This document shows, piece by piece, positions 23,347 through 32,328 of a stretch of 39,636 bases of DNA. Made by a program: the position numbers and the translations under genes. Location: positions 1-39,636 of the forward strand of contig JOFO01000050.1 of NCBI GenBank assembly GCA_000721275.1, in the 5' to 3' direction. This stretch comes from Microtetraspora glauca. GTDB taxonomy: Bacteria; Actinomycetota; Actinomycetes; Streptomycetales; Streptomycetaceae. The first letter of the stretch is position 1. Each line of letters starts with the position of its first letter. The notes beneath the pieces were generated by a model that had not been told where the DNA came from, searched no databases, and was given only the letters and a program-made list of their open reading frames with translations.

Positions 23347-24570
23347 GTGGTGGAACAGGGGCGCGGCGCGCGACGGCCGGGGGGAGCGCTGCTCGCCCTG
23401 CTCCTCGCCCTCGCCGCGCTCGTCGGCTGCTCCACCGCCGCCCGGCCCGCCGACCCGGCGCTCCGCGAGGTCCAGGCCCTGCTCGACCGGCACGCGAAGG
23501 CGCTGCTGGCCCGCGACGAGACCGCCTGGCTCGCCGCCGCCGACCCCGCCCACCGGGCCGCCGCGCGGACCGAGTTCCGCCGGCTCGCCGAGGTCCCGCT
23601 GGCCGGCTGGAGCTACCGCGTGACCGGCGTCGACCGGACCGGCGAGGACCGGCTCACCGCCCGCGTCGAGCGCGGCCACCGCGTCGAGGGGTACGACCGG
23701 GGCCCGCAGGAGGCCGGCCGGGTCATGGAGCTCGTGGAGCGGGACGGGCGCTGGTACGTGGCCGGCGAGCGGCCCGCCGAGGGCGCCCCGGTGCGGCTCT
23801 GGGAGCAGGGCCCGGTCGCGTCGGTGCGCGGGGCCCGCTCGCTCGTCCTCGGCGTCGGACAGGACCGGGACCGGCTGGCGGAGATCGCCCGGCTCGCCGA
23901 CCGGGCGGTGCCCGCCGTCGACGCGGTGTGGAGCGAGGAGTGGCCCGGGCGGGTCCTGGTCCTCGTCCCCGCCTCCCTCGACGCGATGGGCGGGCTGCTC
24001 GCGGTGGACGGCTCCCAGTACCGGGGGATAGCGGCCGTCACCACCGGCGAGACGGAGCGCCGGCCCACGTCGCCGGCGGACCGGGTGATCGTCAACCCGG
24101 ACGCGTACGGCGTGCTCGGCTCCTTCGGCCGGGAGCTGATCCTCACCCACGAGACCGTCCACGTCGCCACCCGCGCCCACACCACGCCGTCCACGCCCGT
24201 CTGGCTCTCCGAGGGCTTCGCCGACTGGGTCGCCTACCGAGGCTCCGGCCGGACGCCCGCCCAGGGCGCCCCCGAGCTGCGGCGCGCCGTCCGGGCCGGG
24301 GAGCAGCCCGCCGCCCTCCCCGAGGACGGCGACTTCGCCTTCTCCGGCGACTCCGAGGCGCTGGCCCGCGCCTACGAGACCGGCTGGCTGGTCTGCGCGA
24401 TGGTCGCCGACCGCTGGGGCGAGGACCGGCTGACCGCCCTCTACCGCGCGGTGGGCGCCCACCCGTCCCGCGACGGCGCGGTGGAGCTCGCCCTCCGGGA
24501 GGTGCTGGACACCACCCCGGAGGAGTTCACCGCGGCCTGGCGGAGCTATCTGCGGGAGCGGCTGGGCTGA
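23347..24570 (+). CDS. Putative gluzincin-like lipoprotein metallopeptidase
   Basis: The 407-residue product has a lipoprotein signal (ALAALVGC, lipid Cys28), a domain of about 100 residues resembling a wall or NTF2-like module, and a C-terminal peptidase-like region. That region holds a zinc motif His268-Glu269-Thr-Val-His272 and Glu289 in WLSEGFADW, the HExxH...E layout of gluzincins such as M1 peptidases. A TACGAT hexamer ends 7 nt before the GTG at 23347, so the mRNA may be leaderless; a longer frame from 23314 would include the promoter. It may process wall or surface proteins alongside the NlpC/P60 enzymes. The substrate is unknown. Confidence 0.85.
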   Translation: MVEQGRGARRPGGALLALLLALAALVGCSTAARPADPALREVQALLDRHAKALLARDETAWLAAADPAHRAAARTEFRRLAEVPLAGWSYRVTGVDRTGEDRLTARVERGHRVEGYDRGPQEAGRVMELVERDGRWYVAGERPAEGAPVRLWEQGPVASVRGARSLVLGVGQDRDRLAEIARLADRAVPAVDAVWSEEWPGRVLVLVPASLDAMGGLLAVDGSQYRGIAAVTTGETERRPTSPADRVIVNPDAYGVLGSFGRELILTHETVHVATRAHTTPSTPVWLSEGFADWVAYRGSGRTPAQGAPELRRAVRAGEQPAALPEDGDFAFSGDSEALARAYETGWLVCAMVADRWGEDRLTALYRAVGAHPSRDGAVELALREVLDTTPEEFTAAWRSYLRERLG

Positions 24571-24581
24571 GCCGGCGCCGG

Positions 24582-25859
24582 TCAGGCCGAGCCGGTGAGG
24601 ACCTTCTCGCGCTCCGGCTCGTCCTCGGGGACCGGGATGACCGTGCCGGCCCCGGTGACCGTGTGCTTCCACAGGATCCGGCAGGCCATCAGGGTCGCCG
24701 CGATCAGCAGGCCGTTGCGGAGGAACAGCACGCCGATGCCCAGCCAGTCGCTCTGCGTCACGTGCGAGAACCAGACCGGGAACTCGAACTGCGTCACCGC
24801 CGTCGCCCACAGGATCAGGTACGCGGGCGTCCGCATCCGGCTGGAGCGGTACACCAGGCAGACCGCGGCGAGGCCGACCAGCCAGATCATGTACTGGGGG
24901 GAGATCACCCGGCTCGTGGCGGTGAAGAGCAGCACCGCGACGAAGGCCGCGTCGGCGACCGTCGAGGAGGTGAAGCGGCGCGCCTTGAACCGCCACAGCA
25001 GCAGCCAGCCGAAGGCGGCGACGGTCAGCGCCATCGCGCCCTTCGACACCCAGGAGACGTACGGGCCGAGGAACTCGATCGAGCCGTAGTTCATCCGCGC
25101 CTCGCCGTCCCAGCCGAAGTGCCGGGCCACGTGGAAGACCATCGCGCCCAGCGACTCCACCTCCGTGCCCCGCTCGCTCTGGAAGGAGAGGAAGGCCAGG
25201 CCGCCCGGCATCCACAGCATGCACAGGCCCAGCACGCCGGCCGCCGCACCGGCCGCCACCGGCCAGGAGCGCCAGGTCGCCCGGCCCTTCGGGGTGCCCG
25301 CGAGGATCAGCGCCGGCCAGACCTTGAGGACCGCGCCGAAACCGGCCAGCGCGCCGAGCACCCGCGGGCTGCGGATCGCGGCGAGCAGCCCGGCGACGGC
25401 GACGGCGGTCACCATGATGTCGTAGCGGGCGTACGCGGTCGGGCCGAGCAGCGGCACCGCCGCCAGCCACAGCCAGGCGCCCCGCATCGACCGGCCCGGC
25501 CGGCCGCCCGTGTGCACCAGGAGCCCGAAGACGAGGGCGTCGCAGAGGAGGGCCAGCACGAAGAACGCGGACGCGTAGCCGAGGAACGGCAGCAGCGCCG
25601 GGGAGAGGATCGCGAGGGCGGCGGCCGGCGGGTACTGCCAGGTGACGTCGTCCTGCGGGTAGGTGCCGGTCTTCAGGACCTCGTACCAGCTCTGGTAGAT
25701 CTGCTCCACGTCGCTGGTGACGTCCGGTCCCGGAACCACCACGATCTTGAAGACGCACACCAGGAGGATGATCCTGGTCAGTGCCCACAGGCCGAGCGGG
25801 AGGCGCAGCTCCCGCAGCCGCCCAGCCGTGCGCGAGCCGGTCCCCACTGCGCCCGTCAT
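24582..25859 (-). CDS. GT87-type integral membrane mannosyltransferase-like protein
   Basis: The 425-residue protein has about ten membrane helices and features of the GT-C family GT87 (DUF2029), which uses polyprenyl-phosphate mannose. These include an early acidic loop with DVTSDVEQIYQSW, QYPPAAALAIL, and ISPQYMIWL in a later loop. In mycobacteria a GT87 enzyme (Rv2181) branches lipomannan, and its gene lies near pimB as here, but the sugar and acceptor in this organism are inferred. The ATG has a duplicated AGGACAGG ribosome site just upstream. It is divergent from pimB. Confidence 0.88.
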   Translation of the reverse strand: MTGAVGTGSRTAGRLRELRLPLGLWALTRIILLVCVFKIVVVPGPDVTSDVEQIYQSWYEVLKTGTYPQDDVTWQYPPAAALAILSPALLPFLGYASAFFVLALLCDALVFGLLVHTGGRPGRSMRGAWLWLAAVPLLGPTAYARYDIMVTAVAVAGLLAAIRSPRVLGALAGFGAVLKVWPALILAGTPKGRATWRSWPVAAGAAAGVLGLCMLWMPGGLAFLSFQSERGTEVESLGAMVFHVARHFGWDGEARMNYGSIEFLGPYVSWVSKGAMALTVAAFGWLLLWRFKARRFTSSTVADAAFVAVLLFTATSRVISPQYMIWLVGLAAVCLVYRSSRMRTPAYLILWATAVTQFEFPVWFSHVTQSDWLGIGVLFLRNGLLIAATLMACRILWKHTVTGAGTVIPVPEDEPEREKVLTGSA

Positions 25860-25955
25860 ACCTGTCCTGTTCCTGTCCTGTCGGTCCGCTCGCGCGGAGG
25901 GGGGTGGTGCCGGGCGTAGGGTGCGATCGCGCGCCATCACGTACTGTCTGTCACG

Positions 25956-27098
25956 ATGCACAAGACCCTGATCGTAACGAACGACTTCCCGCCGCGTCCC
26001 GGCGGAATCCAGGCGTTCCTGCACAACATGGCGCTGCGACTGGACCCCGACCGGCTCGTGGTCTACGCCTCCACGTGGAAGCGAGGCCGCGAAGGGGCGG
26101 AGGCCACCGCTCTGTTCGACGCCGAACAGCCTTTCACGGTTGTCCGGGACCGCACCACCATGCTGTTGCCCACACCACGGGTCACCGCCCGGGCGACCGC
26201 GCTGCTGCGCGAGCACGGCTGCGAGTCGGTGTGGTTCGGCGCCGCCGCGCCGCTCGGGCTGATGGGTCCCGCGCTGCGCAGGGCCGGGGCGAAGCGGCTG
26301 GTGGCGACCACCCACGGGCACGAGGCCGGCTGGGCGCAGCTGCCCGCCGCCCGGCAGCTGCTGCGGCGGATCGGCGAGGGCACCGACACCCTCACGTACC
26401 TCGGCGAGTACACCCGCTCCCGGATCGCCTCCGCCCTCACCCCGGCCGCCGCGGGCCGCATGACGCAGCTGCCGCCCGGCGTCGACGAGAAGACCTTCCA
26501 CCCCGGCTCCGGCGGCGACGAGGTCCGGGCCCGGCTCGGCCTCACCGACCGCCCGGTCGTGGTCTGCGTCTCCCGGCTGGTGCCGCGCAAGGGCCAGGAC
26601 ACCCTGATCCGCGCCCTGCCGCGGATCCTGAAGCGGGTGCCGGACGCGGTGCTGCTGATCGTCGGCGGCGGCCCGTACGAGCAGGACCTGCGCCGGCTCG
26701 CCGCCGAGACCGGGGTCGCCGCCTCCGTCCGCTTCACCGGCGCCGTGCCCTGGTCGGAGCTCCCCGCCCACTACGGCGCCGGCGACGTCTTCGCCATGCC
26801 GTGCCGCACCCGGCGCGGCGGCCTCGACGTCGAAGGGCTCGGGATCGTGTACCTGGAGGCGTCCGCGACCGGGCTGCCGGTCGTCGCCGGCGACTCCGGC
26901 GGCGCCCCCGACGCCGTCCTCGACGGCGAGACCGGCTGGGTGGTCCGCGGCGAGTCCGCCGAGGACACCGCCGACCGCGTCACCACCCTGCTGCTCGACC
27001 CGGAGCTGCGCGCCCGCATGGGCGAGCGCGGCCGGGCCTGGGTGGAGGAGAAGTGGCGCTGGGACCTGCTGGCCGAGCGGCTCAGGGACCTGCTGTAG
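25956..27098 (+). CDS. pimB: GT4 phosphatidylinositol mannosyltransferase, PimB type
   Basis: The 380-residue cytoplasmic GT-B enzyme closely follows the mycobacterial PimB' pattern: LIVTNDFPPRPGGIQ at the N-terminus, VWFGAAAPLGL, THGHEAGW, VVCVSRLVPRKGQDTLI and the nucleotide-sugar site DVEGLGIVYLEASATGLPV. It adds the second mannose, from GDP-mannose, to phosphatidylinositol mannoside in mycobacteria. A TACTGT hexamer ends 8 nt before the ATG, suggesting a leaderless transcript. Neighbouring genes for a GT87 enzyme, acyl-CoA ligase and PlsC fit an envelope-lipid block. Confidence 0.93.
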   Translation: MHKTLIVTNDFPPRPGGIQAFLHNMALRLDPDRLVVYASTWKRGREGAEATALFDAEQPFTVVRDRTTMLLPTPRVTARATALLREHGCESVWFGAAAPLGLMGPALRRAGAKRLVATTHGHEAGWAQLPAARQLLRRIGEGTDTLTYLGEYTRSRIASALTPAAAGRMTQLPPGVDEKTFHPGSGGDEVRARLGLTDRPVVVCVSRLVPRKGQDTLIRALPRILKRVPDAVLLIVGGGPYEQDLRRLAAETGVAASVRFTGAVPWSELPAHYGAGDVFAMPCRTRRGGLDVEGLGIVYLEASATGLPVVAGDSGGAPDAVLDGETGWVVRGESAEDTADRVTTLLLDPELRARMGERGRAWVEEKWRWDLLAERLRDLL

Positions 27099-27104
27099 AC
27101 ACGG

Positions 27105-27140
27105 GTGAGGGGCCCGGCGCGGTCGCGCCGGGCCCCTCAC
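27105..27140. terminator. Bidirectional terminator between pimB and the acyl-CoA ligase gene
   Basis: A perfect 16-bp stem (GTGAGGGGCCCGGCGC with GCGCCGGGCCCCTCAC) closes on a 4-nt GGTC loop, 6 nt after the pimB stop and 7 nt before the convergent ligase stop. There is no U run, as often in Streptomyces. Confidence 0.85.
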
Positions 27141-27147
27141 GTCCGCC

Positions 27148-28944
27148 CTACTTGGCGTAGATCGCCTCGATCTCGTCCGCGAAGTCCTTCGCCACCACGT
27201 TCCGCTTCAGCTTCAGCGACGGGGTGATGTGGCCCGCCTCCTCGGTGAACTGGGAGGCCAGGATCCGGAACTTGCGGACCGACTCGGCCTTGGACACGGC
27301 CGCGTTGCCGTCGTCGATCGCCCGCTGCACCTCGGCCAGCAGCTCCGGGTCGTCGCGCAGCACGGCGGCGCCGGCGCCGGCCGGCTTGCCGTGCTCGCTC
27401 GCCCAGCGGCCCAGGAACTCCTCGTCCAGGGTGACCAGCGCGCCGACGAACGGACGCCCGTCGCCGACCACCATGCACTCCGCCACCAGGGCGTGGGCGC
27501 GGATCCGGTCCTCGATGACCGCCGGGGCGACGTTCTTGCCGCCCGCCGTCACCAGGATCTCCTTCTTCCGGCCGGTGATCGCGAGGTAGCCGTCCTCGTC
27601 GAGGGTGCCGATGTCACCGGTGTGGAACCAGCCGTCCGCCAGCGCCTCGGCCGTCGCCGCCTCGTTGTTCCAGTAGCCGGTGAAGATGTGCTCGCCGTGC
27701 AGCAGCACCTCGCCGTCGTCCGCGATCCGCACCACCGACCCCGGCAGCGGCTGCCCGACCGTGCCGATCTTCGGCCGGTCCCACGGGTTGAAGGCGGTCG
27801 CCGCGCACGACTCCGTCAGGCCGTAGCCCTCCAGGACGGTGAAGCCGATGCCGCGGAAGAAGTGGCCGAGCCGCTCGCCCAGCGGCGCGCCGCCGGAGAT
27901 CGCGTACTCGCCCCGGCCGCCGAGCACCGCCCGCAGCTTCGAGAAGACCAGCTTGTCGAACAGCTTGTGCTTGAGCCGCAGACCCAGCGACGGGCCCTGC
28001 GGGGTGGCCAGCGCGCGGCTGTAGGCGATCGCCGTGTGCGCCGCCTTGTCGAAGATCTTGCCCTTGCCGTCGGCCTGCGCCTTGGCCCGCGCCGAGTTGT
28101 AGACCTTCTCGAAGACCCGCGGCACGCCCAGGATCAGCGTCGGGCGGAAGGACGCCAGCTCGTCGGTGAGGGTCTTGATGTCGGGGAGGCAGCCCAGCCG
28201 GATCGGGGCCATCACCGACGCCACCTCGATCAGCCGGCCGAAGACGTGCGCGGCCGGGAGGAAGAGCAGCACCGAGGAGTGCCCGGTGCGGAAGAGCGGC
28301 TTCAGGCGCTCCACCACGTTGCCGCACTCGGCGAAGAACGCCCGGTGGGTCAGCACGCAGCCCTTGGGGCGGCCCGTCGTGCCCGAGGTGTAGACGATGG
28401 TCGCCGGGTCGTCGGCGGTCGCCGCCGACATCCGCGCGTCCAGCGTCTCGTCGGAGACCTCCGCGCCGGTCTCGGTCAGCCGCGCGACCGCGCCGTCCTC
28501 GATCTGCCGGACGCCCTTGAGCGCGGGCAGCCCCGCGCGCACGGACTCCACGGACGCCTGGTGCGCCGCGGTCTCCACGATCGCCAGGGTGGCGCCCGAG
28601 TCGCCGAGGATCCACTGGATCTGCTCCGGCGAGCTGGTCTCGTACACCGGCACGGTGACGCCGCCCGCGCTCCAGATCGCGAAGTCGAGGAGCACCCACT
28701 CGTACCGGGTGCGGGAGAGCAGCGCGACGCGGTCGCCCACCTCGACCCCGGCGGCGATCAGGCCCTTGGCGACGCCGCGCACCTCGGCGAGGAAGTCCCT
28801 GGCCGTGACGTCGGTCCACCCGTCGCCCGCCTTGCGGCTCATCACGGCGACGTCTGGGTGCTGGGAGGCGTTGCGGCGGATGAGATCCGTCAGGTTGCCG
28901 TCCGAAGGGACCTCGTACAGGGCCGGAAGGCTGAACTCGCGCAA
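27148..28944 (-). CDS. Long-chain fatty acid-CoA ligase (FadD15 type)
   Basis: It activates fatty acids to acyl-CoA via an acyl-AMP. The 598-residue product is typical for AMP-forming acyl-CoA synthetases of the FadD15 type. It shows the phosphate loop VYTSGTTGRPKG, LPAAHVFGR, YGLTESCAAT, and the C-terminal GDIGTLDEDGYLAITGRKKE with catalytic Lys in ASQFTEE...SLKLKR. The start is TTG, 8 nt after GGAG; the nearby upstream ATG is out of frame. A palindrome lies upstream in the divergent gap. The product would feed lipid assembly with PlsC and the mannosyltransferases. Confidence 0.95.
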   Translation of the reverse strand: MREFSLPALYEVPSDGNLTDLIRRNASQHPDVAVMSRKAGDGWTDVTARDFLAEVRGVAKGLIAAGVEVGDRVALLSRTRYEWVLLDFAIWSAGGVTVPVYETSSPEQIQWILGDSGATLAIVETAAHQASVESVRAGLPALKGVRQIEDGAVARLTETGAEVSDETLDARMSAATADDPATIVYTSGTTGRPKGCVLTHRAFFAECGNVVERLKPLFRTGHSSVLLFLPAAHVFGRLIEVASVMAPIRLGCLPDIKTLTDELASFRPTLILGVPRVFEKVYNSARAKAQADGKGKIFDKAAHTAIAYSRALATPQGPSLGLRLKHKLFDKLVFSKLRAVLGGRGEYAISGGAPLGERLGHFFRGIGFTVLEGYGLTESCAATAFNPWDRPKIGTVGQPLPGSVVRIADDGEVLLHGEHIFTGYWNNEAATAEALADGWFHTGDIGTLDEDGYLAITGRKKEILVTAGGKNVAPAVIEDRIRAHALVAECMVVGDGRPFVGALVTLDEEFLGRWASEHGKPAGAGAAVLRDDPELLAEVQRAIDDGNAAVSKAESVRKFRILASQFTEEAGHITPSLKLKRNVVAKDFADEIEAIYAK

Positions 28945-29109
28945 GACTGCTGCTCCTCATCGGGCTCCGGTGCCACGGCTCTGTGTGGATGCACCAGTGC
29001 GGTCCATGATCGGGCAGGTGCTCGGTGGGGGTGAGCACGACTGTGGACTGCCCGGACGTTACCCACCAGTACGTGGTTCCCGATAGGGGGTCCCGGCCAG
29101 ATGTTCCGT

Positions 29110-29129
29110 GCGTCACACCGGCGTGACGC
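29110..29129. promoter_or_regulatory. Palindromic operator candidate
   Basis: GCGTCACACCGGCGTGACGC is a 20-bp dyad with only one mismatched pair, in the 259-nt divergent gap between the acyl-CoA ligase and metallophosphoesterase genes. The size and symmetry fit a TetR- or GntR-type dimer. The regulator is not in this window. Confidence 0.5.
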
Positions 29130-29203
29130 TGCTCTCCGCACAGTAATCCACAGCTTTCCCGACTCCCAAGTAACCGCAGGTCCGACCCCCTAAGGTGGGG
29201 CCC

Positions 29204-29971
29204 ATGCGAGTCCACGTGGTCAGCGACGTGCACGGCAACACCGGCGCCCTCGCCCGGGCCGGCGACGGCGCCGACGCCCTCATATGCCTCGGCGACCTGG
29301 TCCTGTTCCTCGACTACGCCGACCACAGCCGGGGCATCTTCCCCGACCTCTTCGGCACGGCGAACGCCGACCTGATCGTCGAGCTGCGCACCGCCCGCCG
29401 CTTCGACGAGGCCCGCGACCTCACCCGCCGCCTGTGGGACGGGCTCGACACGGACCGCGACACCGCCATCGAGGCCGCCGTCCGCCGCCAGTACGCCGAA
29501 CTCTTCGCCGCCTTCCCCACCCCCACCTACGCCACCTACGGCAACGTCGACATCCCCGCCCTCTGGCCCGAGTACGCCCGCCCCGGCACCACCGTCCTCG
29601 ACGGGCAGCGGATCGAGCTCGGCGGCCTCGTGTTCGGCTTCGTCGGCGGCGGCCTGCGCACCCCCATGCGGACCCCCTACGAGATCTCCGACGAGGAGTA
29701 CGCCGCCAAGGTCGAGGCCCTCGGCGAGGTCGACGTCCTCTGCTCCCACATCCCGCCCGACGTCCCCGACCTCACCTACGACACCGTCGCCCGCCGCTTC
29801 GAACGCGGCAGCCGCGCCCTCCTCGACGCCCTCCACCGCACCCGCCCCCGCTACGCGCTCTTCGGCCACGTCCACCAGCCGCTCGCCCGCCGGATGCGGA
29901 TCGGCGCCACCGAATGTGTCAACGTCGGGCACTTCGCGGCCACCGGCCGCCCCTTCGCCCTGGAGTGGTGA
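29204..29971 (+). CDS. Calcineurin-like metallophosphoesterase
   Basis: The 255-residue product has the dinuclear metal motifs in order: DVHGN (Asp8, His10), GDLVLF, YGNVD, CSHIPPD and FGHVHQP. It should hydrolyse a phosphomonoester, phosphodiester or nucleotide; the substrate is unknown. The ATG at 29204 is preferred to a GTG 9 nt upstream because TAAGGT ends 7 nt before it, consistent with a leaderless mRNA. It starts a run of small plus-strand genes. Confidence 0.9.
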   Translation: MRVHVVSDVHGNTGALARAGDGADALICLGDLVLFLDYADHSRGIFPDLFGTANADLIVELRTARRFDEARDLTRRLWDGLDTDRDTAIEAAVRRQYAELFAAFPTPTYATYGNVDIPALWPEYARPGTTVLDGQRIELGGLVFGFVGGGLRTPMRTPYEISDEEYAAKVEALGEVDVLCSHIPPDVPDLTYDTVARRFERGSRALLDALHRTRPRYALFGHVHQPLARRMRIGATECVNVGHFAATGRPFALEW

Positions 29972-30061
29972 CGGGGCGGCCGCGGGGGCGCGATAGCCTT
30001 CCGTCGGCACGTGTGTGCCCTTGGTACGTCCGCCGGACCGCACAGTGGAGGAGCCACCGCG

Positions 30062-30502
30062 ATGGCCGAACACACCAGCTCGAGCATCACCATCGAGGCG
30101 GCGCCGGCCGACGTCATGGGCGTGATCGCCGACTTCGCCCGCTACCCCGACTGGACCGGTGAGGTCACCCAGGCCGAGGTCCTGTCCACCGACGACGCCG
30201 GCCGCGCCGAGAAGGTCCGGCTCGTCCTCGACGCCGGCGCCATCAAGGACGACCACACCCTCGCCTACACCTGGACCGGCGCCCACGAGGTCAGCTGGAC
30301 CCTGGTCAAGTCCCAGATGCTGCGCTCCCTCGACGGCTCCTACCGGCTCACCCCGCTCGCCGGCGACCGCACCGAGGTCACCTACCAGCTCACCGTCGAC
30401 GTCAAGATCCCCATGCTCGGCATGATCAAGCGCAAGGCCGAGAAGGTCATCATCGACCGCGCCCTCGCCGGCCTGAAGAAGCGCGTCGAATCCGGCGCCT
30501 GA
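30062..30502 (+). CDS. SRPBCC-family (START-like) protein
   Basis: The 146-residue product has the helix-grip fold pattern of the polyketide cyclase/dehydrase superfamily: SSSITIEAAPADVMGVIADFARYPDW at the N-terminus in two parts, central SWTLVKSQMLRSLDG, and a C-terminal long helix KRKAEKVIIDRALAGLKKRV. Members bind hydrophobic ligands. The counterpart in the mycobacterial block is Rv2185c. The ATG has GGAGG about 11 nt upstream; the longer frame from 30011 lacks support. The ArsA-like gene follows 31 nt downstream. Confidence 0.88.
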   Translation: MAEHTSSSITIEAAPADVMGVIADFARYPDWTGEVTQAEVLSTDDAGRAEKVRLVLDAGAIKDDHTLAYTWTGAHEVSWTLVKSQMLRSLDGSYRLTPLAGDRTEVTYQLTVDVKIPMLGMIKRKAEKVIIDRALAGLKKRVESGA

Positions 30503-30533
30503 GCCCCCGCGGGGCCGCGATAGCGTCACCCGC

Positions 30534-31697
30534 ATGCGGATCATCCTCGTCACCGGAACCGGCGGCGCCGGGCGCACCACCATCGCCACGGCCACCGCCC
30601 TCGCCGAGGCCCGCGCCGGCCGCCGCGTGCTGCTCGTCCCGGCCGGCGCCGGCCCGGAGCACCCCGGCCCCGAGTCCGCCGCGGCCGCCGCCGGGCCCGG
30701 CACCCTCACCGTCCTGCGGCCCGACCCCGCCGGCGACTTCCGGCGCGAACTCCTCGCCCTCCAGGACCGCTCCGGGACCGTCCTCGACCTCCTCGGCGCC
30801 ACCCCCTTCGAGGACGCCGAACTCACCGAGCCGCCCGGCAGCCGCGAGTTCGCCCTGCTCCGCGCCGTCCGCGAGGCCGCCGCCGGCGACCACGACCTCG
30901 CCGTCGTCGACCTGCCGCCGCTCCACGAGGCCCTGGCCGTCCTCGCCCTCCCCGCCCAGCTCCGCCGCTACCTGCGCCGCCTGCTGCCGCCCGAACGGCA
31001 GGCCGCCCGCGCGCTCCGCCCGATGCTCGCCCAGCTCGCCGGCGTCCCCATGCCCGCCCAGTGGCTGTACGACACCACCGCCCGCTGGGAGCGCGAGCTC
31101 GCCGCCGTCCAGACCGCCCTGGAAGCCCCCGCCACCACCGTCCGGCTCGTCCTCGAACCCGGCCCGGCCGCCGCCGCCACCCTCCGCGACGCCCGCCTCG
31201 GCCTCGCCGTCCAGGGCCTCGCCCTCGACGCCGTGATCGCCAACCGGCTGCTCCCCGCCGCCTCCGACGACCCCTGGCTCACCGCCCTCACCACCCAGCA
31301 GCACCGGCACCTGGAGACCCTCCGCGCCGAGGCCGGCGACCTCCTGCACGAACTGCCCCACCTCGGCCGCGACCCGCGCGGACCCGAGGACCTCGCCCCG
31401 CTCGCCGCCGTACGCCCCGGCCTGCCGCCCGTCCCCGCGCCCGCGCCGACCGTCGAGGACCGGCGAGCCGAGGACGGCGTCCTCGTCTGGCACCTCCCGC
31501 TGCCCGGCGCCGTCAAGGCGGAACTCTCCCTCGTCCGCAGGGGTGACGAACTCCTCCTCGGCGCGGGCCCCTTCCGCCGCGCCCTGCCCCTGCCGCCCGC
31601 CCTCCGCCGCTGCACCGTCACCGGCGCCGGCCTCGTCGACGGCGACCTCGCCATCCGCTTCGCCCCCGACCCCGGACTCTGGCCCGAGCCCTCCTGA
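30534..31697 (+). CDS. ArsA/Get3-like protein with degenerate P-loop
   Basis: The 387-residue product resembles ArsA/Get3 ATPases: an N-terminal nucleotide-binding fold and a C-terminal HSP20-like domain (about 325-385, VWHLPLPGAVKAELSLVRRG). The deviant Walker A reads GTGGAGRTT, so the signature Lys is Thr and the invariant Lys is Arg. The switch motif DTAPTGHT is also eroded to DLPPLHEA. It may bind nucleotide poorly or act as a scaffold. TAGCGT ends 7 nt before the ATG, suggesting leaderless expression. The neighbours match the mycobacterial Rv2184c position. Confidence 0.85.
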   Translation: MRIILVTGTGGAGRTTIATATALAEARAGRRVLLVPAGAGPEHPGPESAAAAAGPGTLTVLRPDPAGDFRRELLALQDRSGTVLDLLGATPFEDAELTEPPGSREFALLRAVREAAAGDHDLAVVDLPPLHEALAVLALPAQLRRYLRRLLPPERQAARALRPMLAQLAGVPMPAQWLYDTTARWERELAAVQTALEAPATTVRLVLEPGPAAAATLRDARLGLAVQGLALDAVIANRLLPAASDDPWLTALTTQQHRHLETLRAEAGDLLHELPHLGRDPRGPEDLAPLAAVRPGLPPVPAPAPTVEDRRAEDGVLVWHLPLPGAVKAELSLVRRGDELLLGAGPFRRALPLPPALRRCTVTGAGLVDGDLAIRFAPDPGLWPEPS

Positions 31698-31751
31698 CCG
31701 GCGCCCCCGGCGTGTACCGTCGGAGGAAGGGAAGCGACGGAGGAGAGCGCC

Positions 31752-32261
31752 ATGAGCAGCGACCACGACCCCTGGGCCGAGGCGTGCGCCGAGGACCTGG
31801 CGGCGGAGAAGACCCGCCGCCGCGCCGAGCACGGCCAGGAACCCGGCTCGCCCGCCGAGGAGTTCCGCCGGCTCTTCGAGGCCGTCGCCGAGAAGCTGAC
31901 CGGCGGACTCGGCGCCGCCGCCCCGCTGTTCGGCGGACAGCAGGCCGCCGGAGCCGCCGCCCAGGCCGCCGAGACCGTCAAGGGACTCGTCAACCAGGCG
32001 AAGGCCGTCGTCGAGCCCGTCATCGAGCGCAACCCGCAGGTCTTCGACCACCTCGCCGCCGCCGGCAGCGAACTCCTCGCCGCCTACCGCTCGGCCGTCG
32101 AAGGCCACGAGACCCGCTGGACCCGGGGCCCCGGACCGGGCGCGGGCCTCGACGAGGACGACCCCCGCCGCGCCTCCGGCACCCCCCGCGAGACCGGCGC
32201 CGACGACCACGAGGACGACGGCGACGGCCCCGTCACCGGCCGCCCCATCGACCTGGACTGA
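31752..32261 (+). CDS. Small acidic conserved protein (probably DUF5304)
   Basis: The 169-residue product has an amphipathic helical middle (about 35-120, with FRRLFEAVAEKLTGGLG and ETVKGLVNQAKAVVEPVIER) and a disordered, Asp/Glu-rich tail ending GRPIDLD. No catalytic motif is visible. GGAGGAGAG precedes the ATG closely. I recall this as a streptomycete DUF5304 protein encoded before glucokinase, with moderate certainty. The function is unknown. Confidence 0.8.
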   Translation: MSSDHDPWAEACAEDLAAEKTRRRAEHGQEPGSPAEEFRRLFEAVAEKLTGGLGAAAPLFGGQQAAGAAAQAAETVKGLVNQAKAVVEPVIERNPQVFDHLAAAGSELLAAYRSAVEGHETRWTRGPGPGAGLDEDDPRRASGTPRETGADDHEDDGDGPVTGRPIDLD

Positions 32262-32328
32262 TCAGGACGGCCCCTCCCCTCGGGTACGGTGGGCCCTAGC
32301 GGGGCTCGACCGAATACTGAGGGACTTC

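Noticed and set aside
27614..30826. A 1,070-codon open frame on the minus strand
   Set aside because: It is antisense to the phosphoesterase, SRPBCC and ArsA-like genes and out of phase within the ligase gene; its repetitive Arg/Gly/Asp composition is a GC-codon artefact.
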